This document shows positions 42,671 through 53,917 of a stretch of 64,000 nucleotides of DNA, piece by piece. The stretch's first letter is position 1; every line of letters begins with the position of its first letter. A model generated the notes under the pieces. It worked only from the letters and a program-made list of their open reading frames with translations, was not told where the DNA came from and searched no databases. The translations under genes were made by a program, and so were the position numbers. Source of the stretch: Dipodascopsis uninucleata var. uninucleata (taxonomy: Eukaryota; Ascomycota; Lipomycetes; Lipomycetales; Lipomycetaceae); the NCBI GenBank assembly GCA_030568195.1, contig JAJLTO010000007.1, positions 434,001 through 498,000 on the forward strand. The letters run 5' to 3'.

Positions 42671-45235
42671 ATGTCTTTTTTAGCAAACTTCAAGATATTT
42701 GGCACTGTCTTGACATCGCCTGAGCATATGAAGCGCTCGACTTTGATCTATGCGTGCTTTGTTTTTATTATAGCTCTCTGGAGATTCGCATCATCTGACG
42801 TTTATGATCAATATAAGTGTCGAACTCTCCTTACTGACGGTGACTGGCTTGATCCCCTCAATGAGAAGGGTCCTTCGAATTGGCAGCCACCTGATTGTAT
42901 CATGCACACATATAACCCTAGAGAAGCTGGGACTTGTCTCAAGGACAAGCATGTTCTTTTTATTGGTGACTCTACTGTAAGACAACTGTTTTGGGAGACT
43001 GTTAAGACTGTTGATCCGTCTGTTAGTGAAACAGCCGAACGTCACTCAGATATCAAATTTGTCAAGGATGGTCTTGACATTGAGTTTTTATGGGATCCTT
43101 ATCTTAATATGACAGGTCTTAAGAGAATTGCTACTTGTAACAAAGTCAAACAGGAGAGCGAAAATGCTTACTTGGTTGCCGGTGGAGGTCTATGGTTTGC
43201 TAGATATCTCGGTGAAAAAGGTGTTAGCTCATGGAAGGCTAATATTGATCAGTTCATGGAAAATATCCAGAACTGTAACAGTGTGTACAGACTGCCATTC
43301 TTTATTCCAGTTACTGAGCCTGCTTGGGAAAAGCTTGACAAGTCTAGGTCATCGACAATTTTAAAGCCGGAGATCGACTATATGAACTCCTACATTCAGT
43401 GGCTCTCACAAAACTCTAACGTTGTTATTCCTACTGCGATGAATCTTATGATGGACTTGTCTCCGTATAGTACTGACGATTCTGGTATTCACTCTCAGAC
43501 TAGTGTTTCCCGTGTCAAGGCAAATATTTTGTTGAATATGCGATGCAATCAGGACGTCGTTGCTGAGCTCGGATATCCCTATGATAAGACTTGTTGCTTT
43601 GCCTATACCGGTCCAGATTTCATTCAGGGATTCTTTCTCACTGTCGCAATTCTTATACTGCCATATTTGTATATTCGCTCTGGTTACTCCTCTAACGGAA
43701 GTAGTACGTCTCCTGTTGATATGTTTATTTCCGCACTCTTTATTTTTGCTACTGTCTTAACTTACTGCTTTGTTGCCGATCGAACTTCTCTTTTCAACAA
43801 ACTTAACAAACAATTCCTACAATCTGAGTTTAATATTCTCATGATCATAATGCTTGTTGTTGGCGTTCTTACTCTTCGGCGATCTGATTCTGAACAGGGC
43901 TTTATGGGTCGTGATCAGAGCGATGAATGGAAAGGATGGATGCAGCTTGTTATTCTTATTTACCATATAACCGGTGCGTCTAAGATTCTTCCAATTTACA
44001 AGTCGATTCGAGTTTTGGTTGCTGCCTACCTGTTCATGACTGGATATGGACATACAGTATTCTTCTACAAGAAAGCAGACTTTTCATTGAAACGTGTTGC
44101 CAATGTGCTTGTCAGATTGAATTTGCTTTCTTGCTCTCTTGCTTATGTCATGAACACCGACTACTTATTCTATTATTTTGCACCTCTTTCTTCTTTCTGG
44201 TTCTTGGTTGTTTACTTCACCATGAGAATTGGTTCTAGCAGAAACAATGATATGCGCTTTCTTCTTGGTAAAATTGCCTTATCTGCTATTGTTGTTCATA
44301 TCTTCATTGCGGTACCTGGAATCTTGGAGGTTGTTTGGCTTCTGCTGGAGAGAGTTTTCTTCATTTCCTGGAACTTGCGCGAATGGAGATTTAGGGTTCT
44401 TTTAGACGTCTATATTGTTTACGTTGGAATGCTGGGTGGTTTATTATTGTGCAAGTTCAACAGCTTGAGATTTTCCAGCCATCCAATGTGGCCTAAAGTC
44501 CGCATTGCTTGCCTTGCTCTTTCTGTTGTCTTCATGATTGTATATTACACCTGCTCTCAGATTTGGTCGTCAAAGCAGGTCTACAATTCCCATCATCCTC
44601 TTCTTTCCATCTTACCAATTCTCGGTTTCCTGTTCTTGCGTAATGCTACTTCAACTATGAGAAATACTTACTCTGCAGCGTATGCCTGGATTGGTACTTT
44701 CTCTCTTGAAACATTCACTTTACAATTTCACATATGGATGGCTGCTGATACTCATGGTATTTTAGCTGTTATCCCATCGCGCTATAGAGTTCTTAACTTC
44801 ATTATATTGACGCCTTTGTTCTTATACGTTTCTTGCCTCACCTCAGACGCTACTGGAAAGCTTACTTCCGCTATAGTTAGTGGCTTGAAGAAGCCGGCCC
44901 CTAAGCCATCTAGCAAGCCGACTGAAGTTGTTACTGTTCCTCCTCCATCTGAGAAGTCGGAGAAGGCTGATGAAACAGTTGTTAGTGTTGAAACTAAGGA
45001 ATCTGTGAATGCTGATACTGAAGTGGCGAAACCAGCTGATAATTTTGAACCGTCTAAGGAAGCTACTCCTGTAGAGGCCGGTCAGCCAGCCGTATCATCT
45101 GATTTTGCTAGTAGATTACTTGAAGCACCTATCATTGTCAATCTGAAGGAGATATTTAATGATTTGCCTATGAAACTTACCGGTATCCTAGTCATGATGT
45201 GGGTCATGAATGTTGGTCACGGCTTTGCAAAATGA
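42671..45235 (+). CDS. Cas1/CASD1-type membrane O-acetyltransferase
   Basis: Family members transfer acetyl groups to glycans in the Golgi (sialic acid in animals; capsule glucuronoxylomannan in Cryptococcus, CAS1). The 854-residue protein starts at the first ATG, 42671. A signal-anchor helix (about 20-40) leads into a lumenal SGNH/PC-esterase domain with the GDS block FIGDSTVRQLFW near residue 98 and the catalytic Asp-His pair in DDSGIHSQ near 270. About a dozen hydrophobic helices then form the acyltransferase part (about 320-735). Unusually, a low-complexity Pro/Glu/Lys/Val-rich insert of about 85 residues (KKPAPKPSSKPTEVV onward) separates the main bundle from a last hydrophobic helix (LTGILVMMWVMN). 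The glycan acceptor in this fungus is unknown. Confidence 0.88.
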   Translation: MSFLANFKIFGTVLTSPEHMKRSTLIYACFVFIIALWRFASSDVYDQYKCRTLLTDGDWLDPLNEKGPSNWQPPDCIMHTYNPREAGTCLKDKHVLFIGDSTVRQLFWETVKTVDPSVSETAERHSDIKFVKDGLDIEFLWDPYLNMTGLKRIATCNKVKQESENAYLVAGGGLWFARYLGEKGVSSWKANIDQFMENIQNCNSVYRLPFFIPVTEPAWEKLDKSRSSTILKPEIDYMNSYIQWLSQNSNVVIPTAMNLMMDLSPYSTDDSGIHSQTSVSRVKANILLNMRCNQDVVAELGYPYDKTCCFAYTGPDFIQGFFLTVAILILPYLYIRSGYSSNGSSTSPVDMFISALFIFATVLTYCFVADRTSLFNKLNKQFLQSEFNILMIIMLVVGVLTLRRSDSEQGFMGRDQSDEWKGWMQLVILIYHITGASKILPIYKSIRVLVAAYLFMTGYGHTVFFYKKADFSLKRVANVLVRLNLLSCSLAYVMNTDYLFYYFAPLSSFWFLVVYFTMRIGSSRNNDMRFLLGKIALSAIVVHIFIAVPGILEVVWLLLERVFFISWNLREWRFRVLLDVYIVYVGMLGGLLLCKFNSLRFSSHPMWPKVRIACLALSVVFMIVYYTCSQIWSSKQVYNSHHPLLSILPILGFLFLRNATSTMRNTYSAAYAWIGTFSLETFTLQFHIWMAADTHGILAVIPSRYRVLNFIILTPLFLYVSCLTSDATGKLTSAIVSGLKKPAPKPSSKPTEVVTVPPPSEKSEKADETVVSVETKESVNADTEVAKPADNFEPSKEATPVEAGQPAVSSDFASRLLEAPIIVNLKEIFNDLPMKLTGILVMMWVMNVGHGFAK

Positions 45236-45955
45236 GTATTTCTCGTGATTCAATCAGTAGTGAAAGCGGAAGATGAATAATCAGAAAAGCCATCATGTAC
45301 TTGTTTAATTAGTTGTTTATAATGTGTTTTCATGTCATTTTTGTATTTATTTCCTTTGATGTTTAAGTGATTTTCTTGTTTATAATTCTAGATATTTTTA
45401 CGTCATTACTACAAGTCTATCGCAAATTTCGATAGTTCTGAAACAGAAATTTAATATTTTTTAAATGAAGTTAAATTGGATATTGATATGCATCATTATG
45501 TATTCGCACGTACAATTAAACCAAGCAATGAGGAAATAGTCAATCTTCTTTCCCACATTAATCAACTTCGTATAACATTCAGGACGCACTTTGTATATCC
45601 TTTAGCACTGACAGATAGAAGAATCGCAAGAAAAATTGAATAGAAATCACTGCAAGTTTAAACAAAAATTCATATAACAGGAAATAATAGACAACAAAAA
45701 ACCCACAGTTAATAAATGTACACTTTGGACTTACTACTCAGCTTTTCCTCTTTCGATTTCCATTTCATTTATATACATTAAAGAACAACTAGGATTTGAC
45801 GATGGTTTACTTCGTATAAAAATGTAACATGAGAGCTGGAAGTTGCAGGACCGATCGATAGACTAAATTAATGATAGCCTAGCAGTGGCAAGAATAAAAG
45901 AAATGAGTAGGTGAGTTTATTTTCTCCAACATCACATAAGATCTCCTTTAGCAGT
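45236..45955. other. Convergent 3' region
   Basis: 720 bp between the Cas1-like and HERP-like genes, AT-rich, with TAATAAATG and TTTATTT words suited to 3' end formation on both strands. Nothing else is recognisable. Confidence 0.5.
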
Positions 45956-47848
45956 TTAAATGACTCTACGTAATCGTAGTTCTCCATGATGTAAGTCATC
46001 TCTCTCTCGATTCCAGTTCTCATTTACTCTCACACCATCTTCATCAATTTCGTCCGCTGCTAAGTCTTCTTGTCGTTGATTCTGCGATTCTTGATCTTGC
46101 TGTTGACCTTGAGGCACATCCTGTTGTCGATCTCGCTGTTCTCGCTGTTCTCGCTGTTCTCGCTCTCGTCTTTGACAGACTTGCAGAAATTGGTCGTATA
46201 CATTAGGTATCATGGTGGCCAAAAATATTACCAGAACATGCAGGGCCGTCATAAGAGCTCGATGTACGATTCTAAGAGCACGAAAATCACGTATGCTGCT
46301 ATTCTGCTCATTCTGTCCGCGTGTATGATGATTAGCCCTAGGTTGACTGTCCGGAGGATAGAGATCACCATGCAAAATATTTATAGCATTAGTAGGCAGA
46401 TAGATTTCGATAAAATTCGCGAGTGCCACTGCTGCAGCAATAGAATCTGAATTATTTTCATCTTGCAGAGGAGCGCCTCTTACACCAGCAGCGTTCACGT
46501 CACGCTCATGGCGCTGATTCCTTTGCTGTGGAGCATTCTCATTGCGCTCACGGTTACGATCTTGCCAAATACCAAACGCAGCAGAAAACAGATTCGACCT
46601 CCAAATAAATACAACTGTTGCAAGAACAGCAAACACCCAAAATCTTGAAGTACCAATATCGTCAGAAAATAAGCCTACGAAGAAGACTAAGCGAAGGAAT
46701 AACCACGAAAGAGCAATGAATGCTCTCAATCTATTGGCATTGTTTCTAATGTCTGTAATATGTGCCCGTATACGGCGAAACAGAGAAGATAGAGTGAAGT
46801 CCCGTGGTCCTCTATTTTCATAGGCACCAATATCATGTACATGTCGATTGTGGACACGCTGTCGAGCTTGCTGATCATAATTAATGACATGATAGTACTG
46901 GTTAGGAAGAGGTTGTTGCTCTAGAGTACGATGAAACGATGGATGAGCAAGATCATTGAATATATTAGAACTCGTCTCGCGAGCACTGGCACCAATTCCT
47001 GGTACCAACGCACTGTTTCCAGGACGAATATCAATTCCCGCAGCAAGGAAGTTGGTAATACCTTGAGGTGAAAGTAACAGAGCAAGTTGACCGGTATTTG
47101 TTCTTACGGGGAATGTTGTACTTGGAGAAAGTAGAGGAGCCGCTACCTGAGGATCTTGGTAAATAATAATGTTAGTGCCTAAAGGAGGTGAACCGATGGC
47201 ACGAGTATCTGTCGAAACAGGTTCAGACTGGACATCCACAGTTGAATTTTCAATATTTGTGGCAAACATCTGTGTTTGTGATACCCCTTCGGAAGACCTA
47301 TTCGAAAAATCCGGAGTACGTTGAGATCGATTAAATCGCTCAAATATTTCCACGAGAGCAGGTCGCAATACCATATGAAATGTCACGGAGTCGCTGTCAG
47401 TGTCCTGTCCAGCGACCACTTCACTAATCTTGAGTTCATTGGTAAGAAAACGACCACGAAATATCAAACGAATGCCAGTATCTGATTTTGCATGCTCTGT
47501 GCTTTCCGTGGTCTTTTGCAGTGCCTCCAAGGCCGCCATTTCGTCTTCATCTCTACTATTGATTCTGAAAATACTACCACCCCTACCATTAATTTCATGG
47601 TCGTTCATGAAAATGCCAAATAACTGTTGTGCGATCATTTGCTTCACCGTGAGCACAGTCTCGTCCACCGGCACCTCCAGAAGTAGTCGTTCTTCGACAT
47701 CTGGTGGAATCGCTATCGGTGACTTAATTCTAAGACCGATCCATTTCCTACTTTCGTTCTCAGTCTGTGTGTTCTCGGTCTCCTTTATCTCAATATCGCT
47801 AGCTGGTGCAGGCACCGGATCCGCCTGTCCGTTTTGCTCAGTGCTCAT
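45956..47848 (-). CDS. Ubiquitin-like domain membrane protein, HERP/Usa1-like
   Basis: The first true ATG is at 47848 (MSTEQNG), giving 630 residues. A divergent ubiquitin-like domain occupies about 36-180, with the beta-grasp start WIGLRIKSP, VKQMIAQQLFG, IRLIFRGRFLTNEL and the last strand TFHMVLRP, split by an acidic insert. A long polar linker follows. Two adjacent hydrophobic helices (IALSWLFLRLVFFVGLF; FWVFAVLATVVFIW) and a third (ALMTALHVLVIFLATMI) lie in the C-terminal half, and the tail has an Arg/Glu/Gln repeat (REREQREQREQRD). UBL-linker-membrane hairpin proteins of this type include HERP and yeast Usa1, scaffolds of the HRD ER-associated degradation ligase. The alternative is a DSC-complex Dsc3-type protein. 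The assignment rests on domain order and a few motifs. Confidence 0.6.
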   Translation of the reverse strand: MSTEQNGQADPVPAPASDIEIKETENTQTENESRKWIGLRIKSPIAIPPDVEERLLLEVPVDETVLTVKQMIAQQLFGIFMNDHEINGRGGSIFRINSRDEDEMAALEALQKTTESTEHAKSDTGIRLIFRGRFLTNELKISEVVAGQDTDSDSVTFHMVLRPALVEIFERFNRSQRTPDFSNRSSEGVSQTQMFATNIENSTVDVQSEPVSTDTRAIGSPPLGTNIIIYQDPQVAAPLLSPSTTFPVRTNTGQLALLLSPQGITNFLAAGIDIRPGNSALVPGIGASARETSSNIFNDLAHPSFHRTLEQQPLPNQYYHVINYDQQARQRVHNRHVHDIGAYENRGPRDFTLSSLFRRIRAHITDIRNNANRLRAFIALSWLFLRLVFFVGLFSDDIGTSRFWVFAVLATVVFIWRSNLFSAAFGIWQDRNRERNENAPQQRNQRHERDVNAAGVRGAPLQDENNSDSIAAAVALANFIEIYLPTNAINILHGDLYPPDSQPRANHHTRGQNEQNSSIRDFRALRIVHRALMTALHVLVIFLATMIPNVYDQFLQVCQRREREQREQREQRDRQQDVPQGQQQDQESQNQRQEDLAADEIDEDGVRVNENWNRERDDLHHGELRLRRVI

Positions 47849-48544
47849 CTCTGCTTTGCTTCTGTTGTCCTCAGCCAGCAATCCACACTGTTTGTATCTG
47901 ATGCAGCTTTGAACTACACTCCTGTCCTACAACAGATGCATTACTTTGGCTATCTTGAACGTCTCTGTTCAGTTTCTTGCTCTACTCAAGTCTGAGATTA
48001 TTAACAATTACTAGAGGCGAATTCTAAAGAAATGATGGGATTTGTGATTACTAAATACTTAGTCACACTTGCCACGTAGAATTACCCAAAATAGTATTTT
48101 CCAGGTAGACAGTTAATATTAATCAACAATTGCCTAATATGGTTGCTATTCTCACGCCCTGAGCATAACGCTTCGATAGTGTGATACCAGAGACGTAAAT
48201 TTTAATCCCAAATCCAAACCCGCGAATTTTTTTTTCGTCTCGATATAGAGAATAATAACTTACGACTTTTGTAGCCTGTTTTCTCCATTAGAAAGAACAG
48301 TAGCTTCGAAAGCTTTGGTCCAATATATCAGAACCCGTCTTGGACCTTTCCCGCGACGGGAAAATAATAAAGCTAGGGCAATTGACTACAGGCCCAAAAT
48401 CATTATTAGAAAGATCCGTATATATAGGATATACTACATGCATAGATTTCGTCTAGGAAGAGTTTTTACTTGTTTCTGACAGAACAAACTACTTAGCGAA
48501 CTGTTTTTCATTGCAAGAATAGTAGTGGCCGATTATATTGTGCA
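47849..48544. promoter_or_regulatory. Divergent promoter region, HERP-like and MSS51
   Basis: 696 bp between two start codons. Mixed composition with a T run at 48228-48235. Near 48350 a GC palindrome-like element CCCGCGACGGG stands out from its AT-rich surroundings and could be a regulator site. No known consensus is assigned. Confidence 0.4.
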
Positions 48545-50041
48545 ATGAAAGCTTTTGCTCATCGGAGTGGTCTCGTCTCCAGAGAATTGTCGCAAGGTCA
48601 TGGTGGACTAATCAGACTGGTACTGCAGTGTAACAGCGGCAGTGCAGCAGTCGGATGCCGACAGATGTCTTCGACAAAGAGTAGGGACAGTATACTTACT
48701 TCTAAAACAGCAATGGAAGTTTGTCGGTGCGGAGAGCATGCTTCAAACATGGTCAGCCAAGGGAAGTTTCTAAAGAATGGTGGTCAGCGAGCGGCCTCGC
48801 TATGGAATGCATTCAAATGGACCCTTGGACTTTCGGAAACTAAACGGACTGACGGTCCTACTTTCGAGAATCGCTTTCATCCATGGGAGTCTTCACCAAG
48901 TTTGGCACTTCGCAATCGAGCCGCCACAATTAAAGCTTTTGCGAAGTGTCCAGTGACAGGAGATTCCATTGAGTTCACCTGTCCTAACTGTGGTATTCCA
49001 ACGCATCATTCAGAACAGGCCTGGGAATCGGACGATAAGCATCACTCGGAGATTTGCGAAAAGCTTGCTCTGAGTAATGTTTTTGAGCATGACATTAGAT
49101 CTGGTCGTGAATTTGCAGAATTTCAAATGCCTTCGCCGCAAGAAGAAGACGTGATGATCAATTTTGCTAACTGGGATACTTTCTTGTACACAAGAAACTT
49201 TCATTCCATGGACACAGAATTTGAGCTTGCTCATTCGACAAAGATTCTTACTTATCCCATTACTGTTGGCTCGGTTTTACACCAAGGATCACCTTATACC
49301 ATGCGGAATGGTAGACTGTCATTGGAGGGTCTAAAGTCATTAGCGGCACTGCGATATTCCTTGTTCCCTACCGAGAAAAGTCCCCGAGCGGGTAGCAACA
49401 CTGAAATCGGTGAAGGACTATCTCTACAGCCTATTAGACTTTTCATTCTTGGCGCTAGGTCAGAAGCACAGCTTCCCTTTGAAGCTTGGTCGCAGTTACT
49501 CTACTTATTTGATGGTATTCCGTTTCACATTCATTTCATTGGTCCAGAAACACTCTATGACCGCCAACGTAAGCAATATATTTATGCTCCAGATGCTGTG
49601 ACTGAGCGGATATCTTCACAGTTGACCGTTTCATATTACACTGACTACTTTCACGTTATTCATGAAAGCCAAGCATTCACCCCATATGATCCTTACTACG
49701 ATGTCTTCTTTCTCTTTCACCCTGGACTTGGAGCTCCGGAAGCCATGGATCGCTGGGAAAAATCAGTTCCAATTCTGTTAGAATCAAAATGTGCTGTGTT
49801 CTCTACTGGTTTCCATGAGACTGATATTAAGCGGGATTGGGATTGGCTACATACGAATTTTGAGGATGAGATGGACGTTCTGATGACTCCGGGACAGAAT
49901 ATTTTCCAGTCTACAAAGTGGGAAATTGACGACTTGCATCCAGATAAGCCATATCAGGCTAACCAGCAAATCTTTGGATTTAGAGGCAAGAGATATCCTG
50001 CTATTTTTCGAGGCGGATTGTTCTCTGGAGTTCAGACCTAA
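48545..50041 (+). CDS. MSS51: MSS51, translational activator of mitochondrial COX1 mRNA
   Basis: MSS51 works at the mitochondrial inner membrane, activating COX1 translation and holding newly made Cox1. The single exon encodes 498 residues. It has an N-terminal presequence-like region (MKAFAHRSGLVSREL), the Cys-rich segment with CPVTGD (135-140) and CPNCG (146-150), which contains two Cys-Pro pairs of the sort proposed to bind haem, GIPTHHSEQAW, and the long C-terminal domain (ITVGSVLHQGSPYT, LRYSLFP, IHFIGPE, FFLFHPGLG, CAVFSTGFHETDI). Length and motif order match fungal orthologues. Its presence agrees with a respiring mitochondrion, as does QCR9. Confidence 0.93.
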   Translation: MKAFAHRSGLVSRELSQGHGGLIRLVLQCNSGSAAVGCRQMSSTKSRDSILTSKTAMEVCRCGEHASNMVSQGKFLKNGGQRAASLWNAFKWTLGLSETKRTDGPTFENRFHPWESSPSLALRNRAATIKAFAKCPVTGDSIEFTCPNCGIPTHHSEQAWESDDKHHSEICEKLALSNVFEHDIRSGREFAEFQMPSPQEEDVMINFANWDTFLYTRNFHSMDTEFELAHSTKILTYPITVGSVLHQGSPYTMRNGRLSLEGLKSLAALRYSLFPTEKSPRAGSNTEIGEGLSLQPIRLFILGARSEAQLPFEAWSQLLYLFDGIPFHIHFIGPETLYDRQRKQYIYAPDAVTERISSQLTVSYYTDYFHVIHESQAFTPYDPYYDVFFLFHPGLGAPEAMDRWEKSVPILLESKCAVFSTGFHETDIKRDWDWLHTNFEDEMDVLMTPGQNIFQSTKWEIDDLHPDKPYQANQQIFGFRGKRYPAIFRGGLFSGVQT

Positions 50042-50981
50042 TTTAGAGCACCTTCTAGTGACTCATTGAATCTGTGACAGCTGTATCTTAATGCTATCTT
50101 TCTCAGATGAATTAGTCCGGGTAAATGATTTTTTGGAGTAGCACATGTAACAATTCTTATGTTCGATGTGTATTTCTCTTAGTCTTTCTATCTTCTAGCG
50201 CTATTGAATGTCGATTGGCAGCAACTTGCGATATCAAGTGTCTTCCATTTACATCAAAGAACTATAATACGGTATGCATAATTACATATACATGTCACTG
50301 TCACCGTGAATGATAGACATATAAAATTGTAGTTAATAAACAGAATATTTCATGTTTCCATCATTTTTAATCTTATGTGCTTCTACGTTGGTTTCAGTGC
50401 ACGTCATTTTAACGAACTTATTCTTTTATACACCTTCAGATTTTTGTTCTCGAAATGGTATATTTGACCATCCTTGTCGTATACTCTACTTTGCATACAT
50501 TGGCCAAAAAGCTGGTTTTTCTGATACTTAATAACTACTCTAGCTGTACAGCTTCTGCTTTTATTTTGTTTATTACTGCTTGTGACAATTCTCGTTAGGG
50601 ACTGCTCCTTATACTCCTTTAGCGCTCTTGTATATAAATACTTGTATAATCTAGATCCTGAATCATGTTTCTTTGGAATTCTGTCAGGTCCGTAAGTTAA
50701 TTGTGGATATAAAAAAATTTTGTGGTTATGACGTAAAAGGGTGACATTGTTGACTATTTACCTGCAGAAGTAGTTTGTTTTACATGGTAGTAATACTTAC
50801 TCCCAAAAAGTCTTTCCCACTATCTAGATGTTTGTTCACGCATGAAGTGATCCGTATTAACTACAAGCAGCAAGCTTGAAGATATATAACGATCAAAAAT
50901 TTCGGTAATATAGTCTACAGATTGATTCAACTATATAACATCATAATAGAATCAATATAACTGCCTGCAACAATCTGCGGT
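50042..50981. other. Intergenic region between MSS51 and SUB1
   Basis: 940 bp, AT-rich, tandem orientation. It contains MSS51 3' sequences and the SUB1 promoter. I looked for a small gene with introns and saw none with support. Confidence 0.5.
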
Positions 50982-51715
50982 ATGGCACCTTATAAACGCT
51001 ATGGCGGAGCTGGTTACAAGCGTAATAGAGATCAGGCCGATGTGGGAGAGGGAAGCGCGTCCCGAGAAAATCCTGCAGTGCAATCGATTCTTCAGATTGA
51101 TGTGAGTCCTTAGAATTGAACATGATCAATAGCTCTAGCTTTCACCGAGATCAAGTAAAATGGAAATGGATTGATCTCCCGCGATATATCTACAACGGCT
51201 AACCTTGAACTTTAACAGCTAGGAAAGCGAAAGCGATTGACTGTTCAATCGTTTAAAAATACACCATTGATAGACATCCGAGAATTCTACACAAAAGAAA
51301 ATGCGGAGGGCCTAGAAACTTGGCTTCCGGGAAAGAAGGTGAGCATCTTCGTTGGTGTCCTGTAAAATGCAATATGATAGAAGAGTTGCTTGCTGAGTAT
51401 CTGTCGACCAAACGCGACATCATTTTCACCTACTAACTAATTAATCTATAGGGAATAAGTTTAACAGTGGAATCTTGGAGAGCGCTGGTTTCCAATTTCG
51501 ACAAAATCGATCGTGCTATAAAGGAGCTTTCTGGATTAGCCATCGAGGATGAAGATGCTAGTGACACTAGGAGGGCAAGGGAGGAGTCCGTCGACGAAAA
51601 GACTATCAAAAAGACATCCGAAGACACTATAGCTGCTACCGAAACAACTAATGCGAAGAAATCAATAGAGAAGAAGGTAGAGGAAGAGGAAGACGTTAGC
51701 GAGGAAGAAGATTAA
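50982..51715 (+). CDS. SUB1: Transcriptional coactivator SUB1/PC4
   Basis: Sub1/PC4 is a nuclear single-stranded-DNA-binding coactivator that acts in RNA polymerase II initiation, elongation and termination. Three exons, 50982-51101, 51219-51338 and 51452-51715, are all in phase 0 (donors GTGAGT, GTGAGC; acceptors AACAG, TATAG; a perfect TACTAAC branch before exon 3). The 167-residue product has a basic Gly/Tyr/Arg N-terminus, the PC4 domain (about 40-105: KRKRLTVQSFKNTPLIDIREFY, then LPGKK across the second junction to GISLTVESWRAL) and an acidic, Lys/Glu/Thr-rich tail. Exons 1 and 2 are both exactly 120 nt. None of this gene's frame is visible without splicing, apart from exon 3. Confidence 0.93.
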
Positions 51716-52490
51716 TGAGACATACTCGAAATCCACTTGGCAAACTAGGCAGGAAACATCATTCAACATCAATTGTTACTATCAACCTTATATTTCAAAA
51801 GGAATGGAAAATAAACATAATTAGGAAACGGATGCAAAATATAGATAAAACAGAAGTGCATGTTCTTTCATATAGGACAAGTTCAATCTTAATGATACAT
51901 GCACCTGTAAAATCTACGTCAGACTGGTTAAATACACTATACTTAAGCGTGGACACAAGACATTCGCACACGCAGATGTTGAAGATCTCACTATTAAAGA
52001 ATCTCGTTCCTTATAGCAATTATTCTCTCTAAGCGTAAATAGACATGCACAAAACAAATTAAAGGAATAATACATAATTACTACCCACCATCAATTTCCT
52101 AAACAATAAACAAAAAAACATGAGAGTAATGTTAAATGCTCTAACGATACAAATAATCAAGAGGAAAACCATGACAGGTAAACAAGGAGAGGAATATAAG
52201 AAATGTAAAGGCCGACTCAAAAATAATAGTAGTTATAGGAGCTTAAAGTGACATAAAAAATACAAGTCATGACTATCGATCAAAAATTTTCGTAGTGTCG
52301 CTTCTCAAAACTAAGCAAGGTAATTTCTATAATCAAAGAATAGAAAAATGAGATAAAACACTTTTTTTCTGAAAATAACTTTCACGTTAAAAATTAACCA
52401 CACGCAACAAAATATCTAAATTTCTTCAAATACGAAGAAATCAAGATGTTGAATAGCTCTTGGTAATAGTTTCGTTCAAACAGTAAGACA
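51716..52490. other. Convergent 3' region between SUB1 and the APSES gene
   Basis: 775 bp. From about 52030 the + strand is A-rich, which on the APSES sense strand is a U-rich 3' UTR. The open frame 51715-52032 starts at the SUB1 stop and has no recognisable content. Confidence 0.5.
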
Positions 52491-53886
52491 CTATCTATAC
52501 TGAAGCATCTGAGAAGGTTGTAACACAAACCCATTAGCAGTAACCTGAGACGACTGGTGCTGAGCCTGAGTCGGTATCGTAGGTGTATGAGCCTTCTTAA
52601 TAAATTGATTTTCCTGCTTAACAAGAGGAGAATCATGAGTTGTTGGTTGATCAGCACCATGTGCAGATAACCGTTGCTGAGAGTTAGGAGATGACTGTCC
52701 CTGATTTTGCACCTGCGCATGTTGAGACGTGATATCATCTGAGGTTTGAACTGTTTGAGACTGATTTTGGGCAATCGGAGCTTGAGATTGTGCCTGAGAC
52801 TGATTATGCACCTGAACTTGTGCTTGCGCTTGTTGAGGCGCTTGAGTCGATGAAAGTTGGTCCACCGGAGAAGTATGCACAATTTGACCACTCTTAACCG
52901 TATTGACAATCTGCTGCGAGTTATGCAATTTCGGCTGATTAGTCAATGATTGAGCCTGTAAAGAACGATACGACTCTTGCTTTCTTCTCTCAGCTGCAGC
53001 CATCACCTGCGCTGTCCGAGCGTAGTTCGCAGGATGGTATAAAAATGTTTTGATATCAGCAACGAATAAAGGATACAGTAAATCTACAATCTTTTCTTTA
53101 TTTGCAAAATCCAGCGCCCTGTCATAAGGAATCCAGACACCCTTAAGGTGCATAGCTCCAACTTTGACGACGTGTCTTTGCTTTTCACTTTTCAAAATGC
53201 CATCACGGCGGCCACGAGTCATCCCAGCAACATTCAGCAGCTTGGTACCATTAACCATGTCATTATCCTCGCGTCTGGCAACACAGACGCCCTTGGCTTC
53301 AACTTGAAAGCACAATGTCCCTTCATCTTCCCATAAGGTCGTGGTAACACGAGGTTTCATTCCCGGCGGTGGAAATTGACCTGTAGGATCGTGAGGCATC
53401 ATGTGCGTTGCTTGTGGACCTAACTGATGCTGCGGAAAATGGTACGGCAAGATCGGCTGTGGATGCGCACTAAACATATATGGATGCATTGGAATTGGAC
53501 CGTGAGGAGCTGCCGTATGGTAAGCGTGCGCATTTACTGGCATCATCTGTGCTTGGGATTGTGCTTGCATTTGACCCTGAAGTTGAAGCTGCTGATTTGG
53601 AAGCGAATGTTGTCCAGGCTGCTGTTGTTGTTGCTGTTGATTGATTGGCAACTGCGACTTATGCGAATGCGAAGGCTGCTGCTGTGAAGGAACTTGTAAG
53701 ACATGTTGATGCTGCTCTGACTGAGATTGGACTTGAGACTGGAGATCTTGTTGCTGTCGCTGTGACGGCGATTGTTGCTGTTGCGAGTGCTGTGCTTGTT
53801 GCTGTGGAGAACTCTGTTGTGTCGAATGCTGCTGCTGAGGAGGCTGTTGCGATTGCTGTTGTTGCTGTTGCTGCTGCTGCTGTTGC

Positions 53887-53917
<31 letters not shown>

